Positions 25,354-32,910 of a stretch of DNA of 64,000 bases are shown here, in pieces. Position numbers and translations under genes: made by a program. Position 1 is the first letter of the stretch. Each line of letters opens with the position of its first letter. The notes under the pieces are model-generated. The model was given only the letters and a program-made list of their open reading frames with translations. It made no database searches and had not been told where the DNA came from. This DNA is from Accumulibacter sp. (GTDB lineage: Bacteria; Pseudomonadota; Gammaproteobacteria; Burkholderiales; Rhodocyclaceae). The stretch is from NCBI RefSeq assembly GCF_036625195.1, contig NZ_JAZKUG010000001.1:3720001-3784000 (forward strand), read 5' to 3'.

Positions 25354-25377
25354 CCGTCGGCACTGCCGCTGCCGGCA

Positions 25378-26484
25378 TCAGTTCGGTTCGCCACCTGCAG
25401 CTTCCCCGCCGACGCGCAGGCGACCCGCATAACCGGTCATTTCGAGATAGCCGCGACCGGCGAGGCTGCCGTCGACCTGCACCAGGCCCTCCCAGTAGCT
25501 CACCGGCGTCGGCACGGTGGTCGACAGCTCCTGATCGTCGATGACCGGGCGTGTGCGGATGCGGTGCTCGCCGAAGCGGACTTCGATCTCCACCGGATAG
25601 CCGGCGCCGTTGCGCGGCGATTGCCAGCGGCGCAGAGCCGTGAAGCGGACCTCGTCGCTGGCGAACTGCCGCAGGCGACCGCCGGCATCGCGCCAGGCGG
25701 CGTGCGCGTAGAGCGTCATCCCGGCTGCGTCGCGCATGCGGAAGACCATCAGCGCGCCGCCATCGGCGAGGTTGATTCCCAGCCAGTCCCAGCCGACCGC
25801 GCCGTCGCCGAGCAGCGTGGTCGACCATTCGTGGTCGAACCAGGCGCGGCCCTCGACCGCTTGCCGGCGACCTTGGCGCAGCAGCGTCCCGCTGACCAGC
25901 AACTGCGGCCAACTGACGTAGTGGCTGGCCAAGCCGGGTGCGTGCCCCTTGCGCGAATGGCCACCATCACCCTGCAGCAACAGCGGTTGCGACGGAGTGA
26001 GCGACAGATCCCAGGAGAACTGCGGGCTCTGCATGCGCAATTGCAACGACTGCCGGCCGCTGGTCTCCCGCCGGAACATTCGCCAGGCACCGATGCTGAC
26101 ATCCAGGTCGTGACTGGCGAAGCGCCCACCGAGACTGGCACGGGCGGCGCGTTCGGCGTGCTGCAGGCCGTCACCGGGGACGGTGAGAGCGGCATGCGCA
26201 AAGACGATCTGGCGCGCGGCGAGCGGTGAGCGCAGGCCTTCGGCGATTCCCGGCCGGCTGCGGAAGAAGGTGAACTGGAAACCGACATCGGGCTGCGGCA
26301 TCTCCAGGGCGCCGGTGACGTACCACCATTCGGTGCGAAAGGCGGGATGGGCGCCGTGATCGCGCGGGAAGACCAACTCGGCACCGGCTTCGACCGCCGG
26401 GTAGGCGACGGCTGCCGCAACCGCCGCGCCACTGCTCAGGCTCGGCAAGAGCAGCGGAGTGGCGAGGAAGCTGCGGCGGCGCAT
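25378..26484 (-). CDS. lipocalin-like (AttH/CrtC-type) secreted protein
   Basis: A 368-residue protein with an Arg-rich signal (MRRRSFLATPLLLPSLSSGA), possibly a Tat signal though only one RR pair is visible. The body matches the double-lipocalin AttH/carotenoid-hydratase-like fold: FPRDHGAHPAFRTEWWYVTGAL, FQFTFFRSRPG, WPQLLVSGTLL, and GRAWFDHEWSTTLLGDGAVGWDWLG. Relatives usually accompany a LolCDE-like ABC exporter; none is seen in this window. The last residues include SYWEGLVQVDGSLAGRGYLEMTGY, the conserved end. Function is unknown beyond a likely lipid-binding role in the periplasm. Confidence 0.88.
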   Translation of the reverse strand: MRRRSFLATPLLLPSLSSGAAVAAAVAYPAVEAGAELVFPRDHGAHPAFRTEWWYVTGALEMPQPDVGFQFTFFRSRPGIAEGLRSPLAARQIVFAHAALTVPGDGLQHAERAARASLGGRFASHDLDVSIGAWRMFRRETSGRQSLQLRMQSPQFSWDLSLTPSQPLLLQGDGGHSRKGHAPGLASHYVSWPQLLVSGTLLRQGRRQAVEGRAWFDHEWSTTLLGDGAVGWDWLGINLADGGALMVFRMRDAAGMTLYAHAAWRDAGGRLRQFASDEVRFTALRRWQSPRNGAGYPVEIEVRFGEHRIRTRPVIDDQELSTTVPTPVSYWEGLVQVDGSLAGRGYLEMTGYAGRLRVGGEAAGGEPN

Positions 26485-26735
26485 CGTGCGGCCTCTGCAG
26501 TTAGCGGGCTGCGAGCAACGGGTGGGGCGGGGCGCTCAGACGATGGCTGCTGTCATCGCGCCGGGAGGGGCGCCAAGGCGACTTCATGCGCCTCGTCGAT
26601 GGCGTCGACCCTGCCGATTTCCGCCGTCGCTGTCGCGACATCAGCGCAGCCGAGTCCGCGCTGCCCACTGTGCAGGTCCGCCAGGTGATGCCGGCACGGA
26701 ATGCCGTCGAACGCGGACTTCACCACACGCGTTGC

Positions 26736-26948
26736 CTATCTCGACGGGATGCAAGTGCCCTTCGTCATTTGCGAACTGAGCAAGCCCAAGGCCTCGCTCG
26801 TGGCACCGGACTTCTTGGTCTGGTTGTACGATTCCGACCACTCTTTTCTCATTTGAGACTCGGCGGCAAGACAATCGGCCAGATTGTTGAAAACGAGGTC
26901 CGTCCTGATGGGGGTATTCAATACGATTGCAACCAACAACCATTTCAT
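26736..26948 (-). CDS. small hypothetical protein, possibly secreted
   Basis: A 70-residue protein beginning MKWLLVAIVLNTPIRTDLVF, which could be a short signal or hydrophobic anchor, followed by a hydrophilic helix (LADCLAAESQMRKEWSESYN) and a C-terminal KGTCIPS. Two Cys residues could form a disulphide in the periplasm. Short proteins with the pattern hydrophobic start, DCLAAE.QMR, then GTCIP occur in other proteobacteria as hypothetical proteins. AAGGAG lies 5 nt before the ATG. Codons are less GC-rich than in neighbours, which hints at recent acquisition. Confidence 0.65.
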   Translation of the reverse strand: MKWLLVAIVLNTPIRTDLVFNNLADCLAAESQMRKEWSESYNQTKKSGATSEALGLLSSQMTKGTCIPSR

Positions 26949-27307
26949 GTTCGCTCCTTGGTTCTTCGCTCGAGCCGTCAGAGGCTGTGAATCAATCCGA
27001 TGCGCGACCGATCTACAGCGTTGCCCACTCGCTCACTCCGCGTCGATCCACCTGATATGTTTCATCGTTCGCTCGCTCGCGCCCCGCGTCTCGGCCTGCT
27101 CGCGACGATTTCTGCACAGCCTCCCTGGCGGCGACACGCCGTTGTGGAGCTGGACCGCCGCGCAGGCCGAGGCTCCCGCAAGGCGGCGTGGTGCCGTGCC
27201 GGAAGAGCCACACGGACAGGCCGGCGGCAAGATGCGCCGCCCCGATCAAGTGGCCGAAAGCCGTGCTCCCGGCCGCTGCCAGCGACGGCGGCCGGGGTGG
27301 GTGCGTG
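26949..27307. other. intergenic region upstream of the small gene and downstream of phaC
   Basis: 359 bp with no convincing gene on either strand. It contains the strong ribosome-binding site of the small minus-strand gene at the left end and a hairpin after phaC at 27268-27296. Short open frames here lack ribosome-binding sites and protein-like composition. Confidence 0.6.
27268..27296 (-). terminator. hairpin downstream of class I phaC
   Basis: A 9-bp GC stem (27268-27276 with 27288-27296) with an 11-nt loop lies 12 nt after the phaC stop. There is no T-tract on the minus strand, so it may slow or protect transcripts rather than terminate them intrinsically. Confidence 0.4.
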
Positions 27308-29305
27308 CTATGTCTGCAGCACGTACGTTCCGGGGGCGTCGCAGAGCGGCGCATAGCCCTTCTCCGTGGCGCCCAGCGTCGGCGCCTGCTCGCTGCCGGT
27401 CGAGTGATCGACGAGCCACTTCTGCCACGCCGGCCACCACGACCCCTGGTAGCTCGGCGTCGTCTCCTTCCAGGTGGCAGCATCAAGGAAGCGTTCGCCT
27501 TCGCGGCAGACGCTGAGCTGGTACGAGCGGCGCGGGCGGCCGGGTTCGTTGACGATGCCGACATTATGCCCGCCACTGGTGAGGACGAAGGTGAGTTCGG
27601 TGGCGTCGCTTTGCAGGTGCAGCTTGTACACCGAGTGCCAGGGGGCGACATGGTCGGCGACCGCGGCGACGGCAAAGATCGGCACGTGGATGTTGCTGAT
27701 CGAGATGGCGCGGCCACCGACCATGTACTTGCCTTCGAAGAGCTCGTTGTCGACGTACAGGCGGCGCAGGACCTCGGAATGCTGGCGATACGGCATGCGC
27801 GTGCCGTCGGCGTTCCAGGCCATCAGGTCGAACATCGGTTCGCGGTGCCCGAGGTAGTACTCGCGCACCATCTTGGACCAGATCAGGTCGGCTGACTTGA
27901 GGAGTTGGAAGCCGCCGGAGACCTGCTTGTGCCCGAGATAGCCCTTTTCCCACATCATGTCCTCAAGCAGCGTGACTTCGCTGGCATCCATGAAGACGTT
28001 GATCTCGCCGACCTCGGTGAAGTCGGTCATCGTGGTGAACAGGGTGATGCTCGCCAGGCGGTCGTCGCCCTCGCGGGCCATCGCGGCGGCGGCGATGGTC
28101 AGCAGGATGCCGCCGAGGCAATAGCCTACGGTATGGATCCGGCGGCCGGGGAGAATCTCCGAGATGGCGTCGATGGCGGCCATCGTACCGAGCTTGCGAT
28201 AGTCCTCCATGCCCAGGTTGCGGTGTTCGGCGCGCGGGTTCATCCAGGAGATCATGAACACCGTGTGCCCGCGGTCGACCAGGTACTTGACCAAGGAGTT
28301 GTGTGGCGACAGGTCGAGGATGTAGTACTTCATCATCCACGCCGACTGCATCAGCACCGGTTCGCGCTGCACGGTGTCGGTGGTCGGCGAATACTGGATC
28401 AGTTCCATCAGCAGGTTGCGATAAACGACCTTGCCGGGAGTGATGGCGAGGTTCTCGCCGACGCGGAAGGCCTCGAGGCCCGCAGGCTTCTCCTCCCGCA
28501 GCGAGCGGCGGATGTCTTCCCGATAGAACTCGGCACCGCGCGCGAGATTGGCGCCCCGCTCCTGGATGGTCGTCTCGGCGATCTCCGGATTGAGGAAGGG
28601 GATGTTGCAGGGGGCGGTCATGTCGAGGATCTGCTTGGCAGTGAACCAGACGGCCGCTTCGGCATGTTTGGAGACGCCACGAATCCCGGTCGTCGCGTTG
28701 TGCCACCACTGCTGGTTGAGCAGGAAGCCCTGTGACACCACGTTGTAGGGATAGCGCTCCCACCCCGGATGATCGAAGCGATGATCTCCCGGAAGGGGTT
28801 TGATGCACGGTTCCGCCTTGCCGGTCATCGCCGACGAGAGGGCATAGGCGCCCAGGCGCATCGCCTTGCGCAGCGCTTTGGCGCCGAGCTGGAACTGCTT
28901 GCCGGGCGAGGATGCCAGATGCACCGTCCAATCAAGATAGGCCATCGCCAGCGATGCCGGCGAGATGCCGCCGCTCATCTGGCCGAGCGCGATGTTCGTC
29001 ATGCGGTCGATGTTTTCCAGCGCGTCGGAGTCGAGCAGGTGGCGGTCGCCCAAGCGCCGCGAAAGCTCGCCCTGGGCCGCTCGCGGTGCGGCGGTCGGTG
29101 CCGCGGTCGGGGCTGCCGCCGTTGGCGCCGCGGGCGCCGTTGCCGCGAGCGCCGAGCCGGCTGCCGGGGCTGCCGGCGGCGCACTGCTCTTCTTGCGACC
29201 ATCCGTGGCCGAGCGGGTGCGCCGCTTCACTGGCGCGACGGGTGATGCGCCGGGGTCTGCCATTGCGGCGTCGCCGGGCAAAGGTTGTTCAACAATCTGG
29301 ACCAT
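27308..29305 (-). CDS. phaC: class I poly(3-hydroxyalkanoate) synthase PhaC
   Basis: A 665-residue PHA synthase that polymerises (R)-3-hydroxyacyl-CoA on the granule surface. The lipase-like box is GYCLGG (nucleophile Cys near residue 390). The catalytic Asp is in AVAAVADHVAPW and the His in TSGGHNVGIVNEPG. LSPHNSLVKYLVDRGHTVFMISW and the C-terminal APGTYV are class I features. The first ~100 residues are an Ala/Pro/Thr-rich extension after MVQIVEQPLP, making it longer than the ~590-residue class I standard. I chose 29305 because CGGAGAG precedes it; open frame continues upstream without conserved sequence. It is divergent from the dehydrogenase-thiolase-phaEC operon. Confidence 0.95.
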   Translation of the reverse strand: MVQIVEQPLPGDAAMADPGASPVAPVKRRTRSATDGRKKSSAPPAAPAAGSALAATAPAAPTAAAPTAAPTAAPRAAQGELSRRLGDRHLLDSDALENIDRMTNIALGQMSGGISPASLAMAYLDWTVHLASSPGKQFQLGAKALRKAMRLGAYALSSAMTGKAEPCIKPLPGDHRFDHPGWERYPYNVVSQGFLLNQQWWHNATTGIRGVSKHAEAAVWFTAKQILDMTAPCNIPFLNPEIAETTIQERGANLARGAEFYREDIRRSLREEKPAGLEAFRVGENLAITPGKVVYRNLLMELIQYSPTTDTVQREPVLMQSAWMMKYYILDLSPHNSLVKYLVDRGHTVFMISWMNPRAEHRNLGMEDYRKLGTMAAIDAISEILPGRRIHTVGYCLGGILLTIAAAAMAREGDDRLASITLFTTMTDFTEVGEINVFMDASEVTLLEDMMWEKGYLGHKQVSGGFQLLKSADLIWSKMVREYYLGHREPMFDLMAWNADGTRMPYRQHSEVLRRLYVDNELFEGKYMVGGRAISISNIHVPIFAVAAVADHVAPWHSVYKLHLQSDATELTFVLTSGGHNVGIVNEPGRPRRSYQLSVCREGERFLDAATWKETTPSYQGSWWPAWQKWLVDHSTGSEQAPTLGATEKGYAPLCDAPGTYVLQT

Positions 29306-29336
29306 GGGGACTCTCCGTTGTGCGCTGTGACAGGCT

Positions 29337-29342
29337 ATCCTA
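29337..29342 (-). promoter_or_regulatory. predicted -10 hexamer of class I phaC
   Basis: TAGGAT on the minus strand matches TATAAT at four positions. Transcription would start near 29330, giving a leader of about 25 nt that includes the CGGAGAG ribosome-binding site. Confidence 0.4.
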
Positions 29343-29363
29343 AGGCATCGTCGCAATGCGTTG

Positions 29364-29377
29364 CTGATCCAGGTCAA
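29364..29377 (-). promoter_or_regulatory. candidate FNR/CRP-family binding site upstream of phaC
   Basis: On the minus strand the site reads TTGACCTGGATCAG, matching TTGAT-N4-ATCAA at 8 of 10 positions. Its centre (29370.5) lies about 40.5 bp upstream of the predicted phaC start, the place of class II activator sites. The match is visible; regulator identity and activity are inferred. Confidence 0.4.
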
Positions 29378-29507
29378 CTGCTGCCACCGCCGCGTGAGCC
29401 GCTTGCCGCCGGTCCTCCCGGCCCGCGCTGCCGCTGGTCGTTGCGACCGCTCGCCGGTGGTCGCAACGATCGTCTGCCCGGCCCTTTTGTTGCGCCGCGC
29501 CCGATGC

Positions 29508-29537
29508 TTGACTCGACGGTACTCAACGGTCGACAAT
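29508..29537 (+). promoter_or_regulatory. candidate sigma-70 promoter for the dehydrogenase-thiolase operon
   Basis: TTGACT (29508-29513) and GACAAT (29532-29537) are separated by 18 bp. Transcription would begin near 29544, leaving a leader of about 280 nt before the ATG at 29827. The -10 match is moderate. Confidence 0.45.
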
Positions 29538-29790
29538 GCCGGGATTGCTCGTAGTGGCGGCAGGAACGTCGGCCCGGGGGTAACGCTGACGGGAACTCCG
29601 GGGCAGACGACCCCGGCATCGCTATTGCGGGGCAGCATGTCCAGGCGACTTCTTGTCGCCGCGGCGCCGAGCCACGCAACAAATGGCGGGACAGGCGAAT
29701 CAGGCACGCAAACGAGGCACGCAATTTCCTGTGACGACGACGGTTTCGAGACTCCTCGGAGCGGTGGTCGGCGCAGGCCAGGAGCGCGGC

Positions 29791-29816
29791 ATCGCGTGAT
29801 GTCGCGATATTTTTTT
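29791..29816 (+). terminator. terminator-like hairpin directly before the dehydrogenase start
   Basis: ATCGCG (29791-29796) pairs with CGCGAT (29803-29808) around a 6-nt loop, followed by A and seven T residues (29810-29816). The ribosome-binding site GGGGG follows at once and the ATG is at 29827. No plus-strand gene lies upstream, so this looks like a leader attenuator rather than a gene-end terminator. Confidence 0.5.
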
Positions 29817-29826
29817 GGGGGTTAAC

Positions 29827-30594
29827 ATGCAAATCAATGGCAGTGTGTTTGTGGTAACGGGCGCAGGTTCGGGTCTCGGAGCAGAAACGGCGAGCGGCCT
29901 GATCAGCGCTGGAGGAAAGGTGGTGATCGTCGACGTGGACGCCGCAGCCGGCGAGGCGCAGGCCGCCGCGCTGGGTGCCAGTGCGCGTTTTGCCAAGACC
30001 GACGTCACGGACGAGGCGAGCGCACGCGCCGCCATCGACCTCGCCGTCAGCGAGTTCGGCGGCGTACACGGACTGGTCCAGTGCGCCGGCGTGGCTCCAC
30101 CGAAGAAGGTGTTGGGCCGGGAAGGTCCGCATGACCTGGCGACGTTCGCGCGGGTGGTCAACATCAACCTGGTTGGCACCTTCAACATGATTCGCCTGGC
30201 TGCCGAGGCGATGGCGCGCAACGAGCCGAACGCAGGGGGTGAGCGTGGCGTGATCGTCAACACGGCTTCGGTGGCCGCCTACGATGGGCAGATCGGGCAG
30301 GCCGCCTATGCCTCATCGAAAGCGGGGGTCGTTGGCCTGACGCTGCCGGTGGCGCGCGAACTCGCGGCGCACGGTATCCGCGTCGTGACCATCGCCCCCG
30401 GCATCTTCGAGACGCCGATGCTCAAGGGCCTGCCGCAGGCTGCGCAGGATTCTCTCGGCAAGATGGTTCCGTTCCCGTCGCGCTTGGGCAAGCCGGCCGA
30501 GTACGCCGCGCTGGTCCGCCACATCTGCGAGAACGGCTACCTCAACGGTGAGGTCATCCGCCTCGATGGCGCCATTCGCATGGCTGCCAAGTAG
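29827..30594 (+). CDS. short-chain 3-hydroxyacyl-CoA dehydrogenase (HSD10 type)
   Basis: A 255-residue SDR enzyme. The cofactor motif TGAGSGLG is at residues 10-17, and an Asp at the end of strand two (VVIVDVD) predicts NAD preference. Catalytic Ser and YxxxK are in NTASVAAYDGQIGQAAYASSK. The sequence resembles mitochondrial HSD17B10 more than PhaB acetoacetyl-CoA reductases, which keep NADPH-binding Arg residues. HSD10-type enzymes make or oxidise (S)-3-hydroxyacyl-CoA; in this operon it may act on acetoacetyl-CoA. A GGGGG ribosome-binding site lies 6 nt before the ATG. Thiolase follows after 62 nt. Confidence 0.9.
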   Translation: MQINGSVFVVTGAGSGLGAETASGLISAGGKVVIVDVDAAAGEAQAAALGASARFAKTDVTDEASARAAIDLAVSEFGGVHGLVQCAGVAPPKKVLGREGPHDLATFARVVNINLVGTFNMIRLAAEAMARNEPNAGGERGVIVNTASVAAYDGQIGQAAYASSKAGVVGLTLPVARELAAHGIRVVTIAPGIFETPMLKGLPQAAQDSLGKMVPFPSRLGKPAEYAALVRHICENGYLNGEVIRLDGAIRMAAK

Positions 30595-30656
30595 TCCGCG
30601 GACAGACTGAAGATCAACCAGGCGGGCGTGGCCCGCCCATTTGCAAGGAGTGTCTC

Positions 30657-31838
30657 ATGAGTGAGTCTGTTGTCATTGTCGGCGCGAAGCGGACGCCGGT
30701 TGGCGCCTTTCAGGGTCAGTTCGCCGCACTGAGCGCGCCGCAACTCGCCGCGGTGGCGATCAAGGCTGCCGTCGAGCAGGCGGGAGTCAAGGGAGAGGAT
30801 ATCGATGAAGCGCTGATGGGCTGCTGCCTGATGGCCGGTGTGCGGCAGGCACCGGCACGGCAAGCCGTGCTCGGAGCCGGTCTGCCCAAGTCCGTCCCGT
30901 GCACCACGCTGACCAAGATGTGCAGCTCGGCGCAGAAGTCGGTCATGATTGCCCATGACGAGCTGTTGGCGGGTTCGATCAACGTCGCCGTCGCCGGTGG
31001 CATGGAGTCGATGACCAATGCGCCGCACGTACTGACCACCGCCCGCTCGGGTTACCGGCTGGGCAACGGCGTCCTGCATGACCACATGTTCCTCGACGGC
31101 CTCGAGGATGCCTATGAGCAGGGCAAGCTGATGGGCGCCTTTGCCGAGCTGTGTGTCGACAAGTACAGTTTTTCGCGTGAGGCGATGGATGCCTTTGCCG
31201 TCGAATCGGTGACGCGGGCGCAGAAAGCGGTGACGGCCGGCGTCTTCGCCGCCGAGATCGCTCCGGTTACGATCACCACGCGCAAGGGCGAGGAAGTGTT
31301 CGCTCTCGACGAGACGCCGATGAAATGCGACGCGTCGAAGATCAGCAAACTCAAGCCGGCCTTCAAGAAGGACGGTGCGGTGACGCCGGCCAACTCATCG
31401 TCGATCTCCGACGGCGCGGCGGCCTTCGTCCTGATGCGGGAGTCCGACGCCACGAAGGCGGGTATCACGCCGCTGGCGCGGATCGTCGGTCATGCCACCT
31501 TCGCGCACGACCCGGCATGGTTCACCACCGCACCGGTGTTCGCCTTCCAGAATCTGCTGAAGAAGGTTGGCTGGCAGACCAGCGACGTCGATCTCTGGGA
31601 AATCAACGAGGCGTTCGCGGCGGTGACGATGGCCTCGATGCGTGACCTCGACCTGCCGCACGACAAGGTGAACGTCAATGGCGGCGCGTGCGCGCTCGGC
31701 CATCCGATCGGCGCCACCGGTTCGCGGATTCTGGTGACGCTGCTTTACGCGCTCAAGGCGCGCGGGCTGAAGCGCGGCATCGCCGGGCTGTGCGCCGGTG
31801 GTGGTGAGGCAACGGCCATCGCCATCGAAGTACTCTGA
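30657..31838 (+). CDS. phaA: acetyl-CoA C-acetyltransferase (thiolase)
   Basis: A 393-residue thiolase of the normal biosynthetic length, condensing two acetyl-CoA to acetoacetyl-CoA or working in reverse. The acylated Cys is in TKMCSSAQKSV near residue 89. The other active-site segments are NVNGGACALGHPIGATGSR and the C-terminal GLCAGGGEATAIAIE. NEAFAAV and the preceding WEINE are also conserved. AAGGAG precedes the ATG. In this cluster it most likely supplies acetoacetyl-CoA for PHA; a catabolic role in ketogenic amino-acid or fatty-acid breakdown is also possible. Confidence 0.93.
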   Translation: MSESVVIVGAKRTPVGAFQGQFAALSAPQLAAVAIKAAVEQAGVKGEDIDEALMGCCLMAGVRQAPARQAVLGAGLPKSVPCTTLTKMCSSAQKSVMIAHDELLAGSINVAVAGGMESMTNAPHVLTTARSGYRLGNGVLHDHMFLDGLEDAYEQGKLMGAFAELCVDKYSFSREAMDAFAVESVTRAQKAVTAGVFAAEIAPVTITTRKGEEVFALDETPMKCDASKISKLKPAFKKDGAVTPANSSSISDGAAAFVLMRESDATKAGITPLARIVGHATFAHDPAWFTTAPVFAFQNLLKKVGWQTSDVDLWEINEAFAAVTMASMRDLDLPHDKVNVNGGACALGHPIGATGSRILVTLLYALKARGLKRGIAGLCAGGGEATAIAIEVL

Positions 31839-31858
31839 GCCAGTCGCCAACCCATGCT

Positions 31859-31881
31859 CCCACCCCGCGCGGCGGGGTGGG
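31859..31881 (+). other. perfect 10-bp hairpin between thiolase and hydratase genes
   Basis: CCCACCCCGC (31859-31868) pairs perfectly with 31872-31881 across a 3-nt loop. The ribosome-binding site AGGAG follows 3 nt later. With no T-run it is more likely an mRNA stability or processing element than a terminator. Confidence 0.6.
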
Positions 31882-31896
31882 CCAGGAGTGAAACCG

Positions 31897-32337
31897 ATGT
31901 TGATCGACAAGAAACATATCGGCATGAAAGTGCCGCCACACTCGGTAACCCCGACGGCGTGGCAACTCAAGTGGTTCGCGAAGGCGACCGGGGAGAGCAA
32001 CCCGATCTACTTCGATGAAGCGGCCGCTGCAGAGGCGGGACTGCCCGGCGTGCTGGTGCCGCCGACCTTCTTCTTCTGCATGGACATGGACAAGGACCAT
32101 CCCTTCGACTACCTCGAAACGATGGGCTGCGACCTCGGCAAGATGCTGCACGGCGAGCAGTCGTTCGTCTATCACAAGCCGGTCCATTCGGGCGAGAAGC
32201 TGGACTTCGATGGCGTCATCACCGACATCTACGACAAGAAGAACGGCGCACTGCAGTTCGTCGTCAAGGATGTCAAGGTGCTGCGTCAGGGCGAGTTGGT
32301 GTGCGACGTGCACTCCGTGATGGTCATTCGGGCATAG
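31897..32337 (+). CDS. MaoC-like hydratase, non-catalytic half (FAS1-type dehydratase domain)
   Basis: A 146-residue single hot-dog protein. It has the helix and loop of MaoC hydratases (WQLKWFAKATGESNPIYFDE), but where the catalytic Asp and His of hydratase 2 stand it has E-S-N-P-I-Y, so it cannot be the active half. Such subunits pair with a catalytic half-size partner, as in ChsH1/ChsH2 or HtdX/Y-type enzymes. The partner is the next gene, 10 nt downstream. AGGAG lies 8 nt before this ATG; the reading frame opens further upstream inside the thiolase gene but without family sequence. Confidence 0.88.
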   Translation: MLIDKKHIGMKVPPHSVTPTAWQLKWFAKATGESNPIYFDEAAAAEAGLPGVLVPPTFFFCMDMDKDHPFDYLETMGCDLGKMLHGEQSFVYHKPVHSGEKLDFDGVITDIYDKKNGALQFVVKDVKVLRQGELVCDVHSVMVIRA

Positions 32338-32347
32338 GGGAACGTCG

Positions 32348-32767
32348 ATGACGAAACCGAATTTTGATGCGCTGAACGTTGGCGATGCAATTCCGTCGTT
32401 CACCACCGAGCCGGTGTCGCGGCTGACCCTGGCGCTCTACGCCACGGGTTCAGGTGACCACCATCCGCTGCACCTCGACCAGGATTACGTGCGCTCGAAG
32501 GGGATTCCGGACGTTTTCGCGCACGGCATGCTCGGCATGGCCTATCTCGGCCGGCTGTTGACGCAATGGGTGCCGCAGGCGGCGATTCGCAGCTTCGGTG
32601 TTCGTTTCACGGCCATCACGCAGGTTGGTGAGCGCCTCGTGTGCACCGGCAAGGTGGTCGAGAAACTGGAGCAGGCCGGTGAGAAATGTGTTCGTCTCGA
32701 GTTGACCTGCGCCAATGAGCAGGGTGAGGCGAAGCACAAGGCAGATGCAGTGGTGGCCCTGAACTGA
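32348..32767 (+). CDS. MaoC-family enoyl-CoA hydratase, catalytic half
   Basis: A 139-residue hot-dog protein carrying the hydratase-2 motif YATGSGDHHPLHLDQDYVR, with the Asp and second His as expected catalytic pair. It ends at the usual position after the central hot-dog helix and sheet (FGVRFTAITQVGERLVCTGK). With the preceding subunit it probably forms a heteromeric (R)-specific enoyl-CoA hydratase. In a PHA operon that activity would supply (R)-3-hydroxyacyl-CoA from enoyl-CoA. A terminator hairpin lies 31 nt downstream. Confidence 0.9.
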   Translation: MTKPNFDALNVGDAIPSFTTEPVSRLTLALYATGSGDHHPLHLDQDYVRSKGIPDVFAHGMLGMAYLGRLLTQWVPQAAIRSFGVRFTAITQVGERLVCTGKVVEKLEQAGEKCVRLELTCANEQGEAKHKADAVVALN

Positions 32768-32797
32768 TTCCCTCAGGGCCAAGACATCTGCATGATC

Positions 32798-32824
32798 GCG
32801 GCCGTCGTCAGACGGCCGCAGTTT
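32798..32824 (+). terminator. hairpin between the hydratase pair and phaE
   Basis: A perfect 9-bp stem (32798-32806 with 32811-32819) with a GTCA loop is followed by AGTTT. The short T-run suggests partial termination, separating phaEC expression from the upstream genes. Confidence 0.6.
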
Positions 32825-32910
32825 GGTTGTAGAGTGCACTCAGTCTACCGCGGGGCATCCGCCTGCCGTGCCGGCAGGTGTGCCCGGCACACTGAAAGGA
32901 GATCACAGGA

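Larger units (their letters stand above)
29306..29826. other. divergent regulatory region between phaC and the PHA-cluster dehydrogenase
   Basis: 521 bp without a gene. It holds a predicted phaC promoter with an FNR-like box on the left (29337-29377), a candidate plus-strand promoter at 29508-29537, and a terminator-like hairpin with a T-run just before the dehydrogenase start. Long open frames crossing it on the minus strand are extensions of the phaC frame without recognisable protein sequence. Confidence 0.65.

Noticed and set aside
26701..26856. 51-codon plus-strand frame (MPSNADFTTRVAYL...)
   Set aside because: It reads rather protein-like but is antisense to the 70-residue gene, which has a strong ribosome-binding site; no ribosome-binding site precedes this frame.
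27013..27717. Minus-strand open frame overlapping the end of phaC
   Set aside because: It is an out-of-frame reading of the phaC 3' end and the following non-coding region.
29306..29707. In-frame N-terminal extension of the class I phaC
   Set aside because: Open for 134 more codons but without conserved sequence; it would run over the predicted promoter and FNR-like box.
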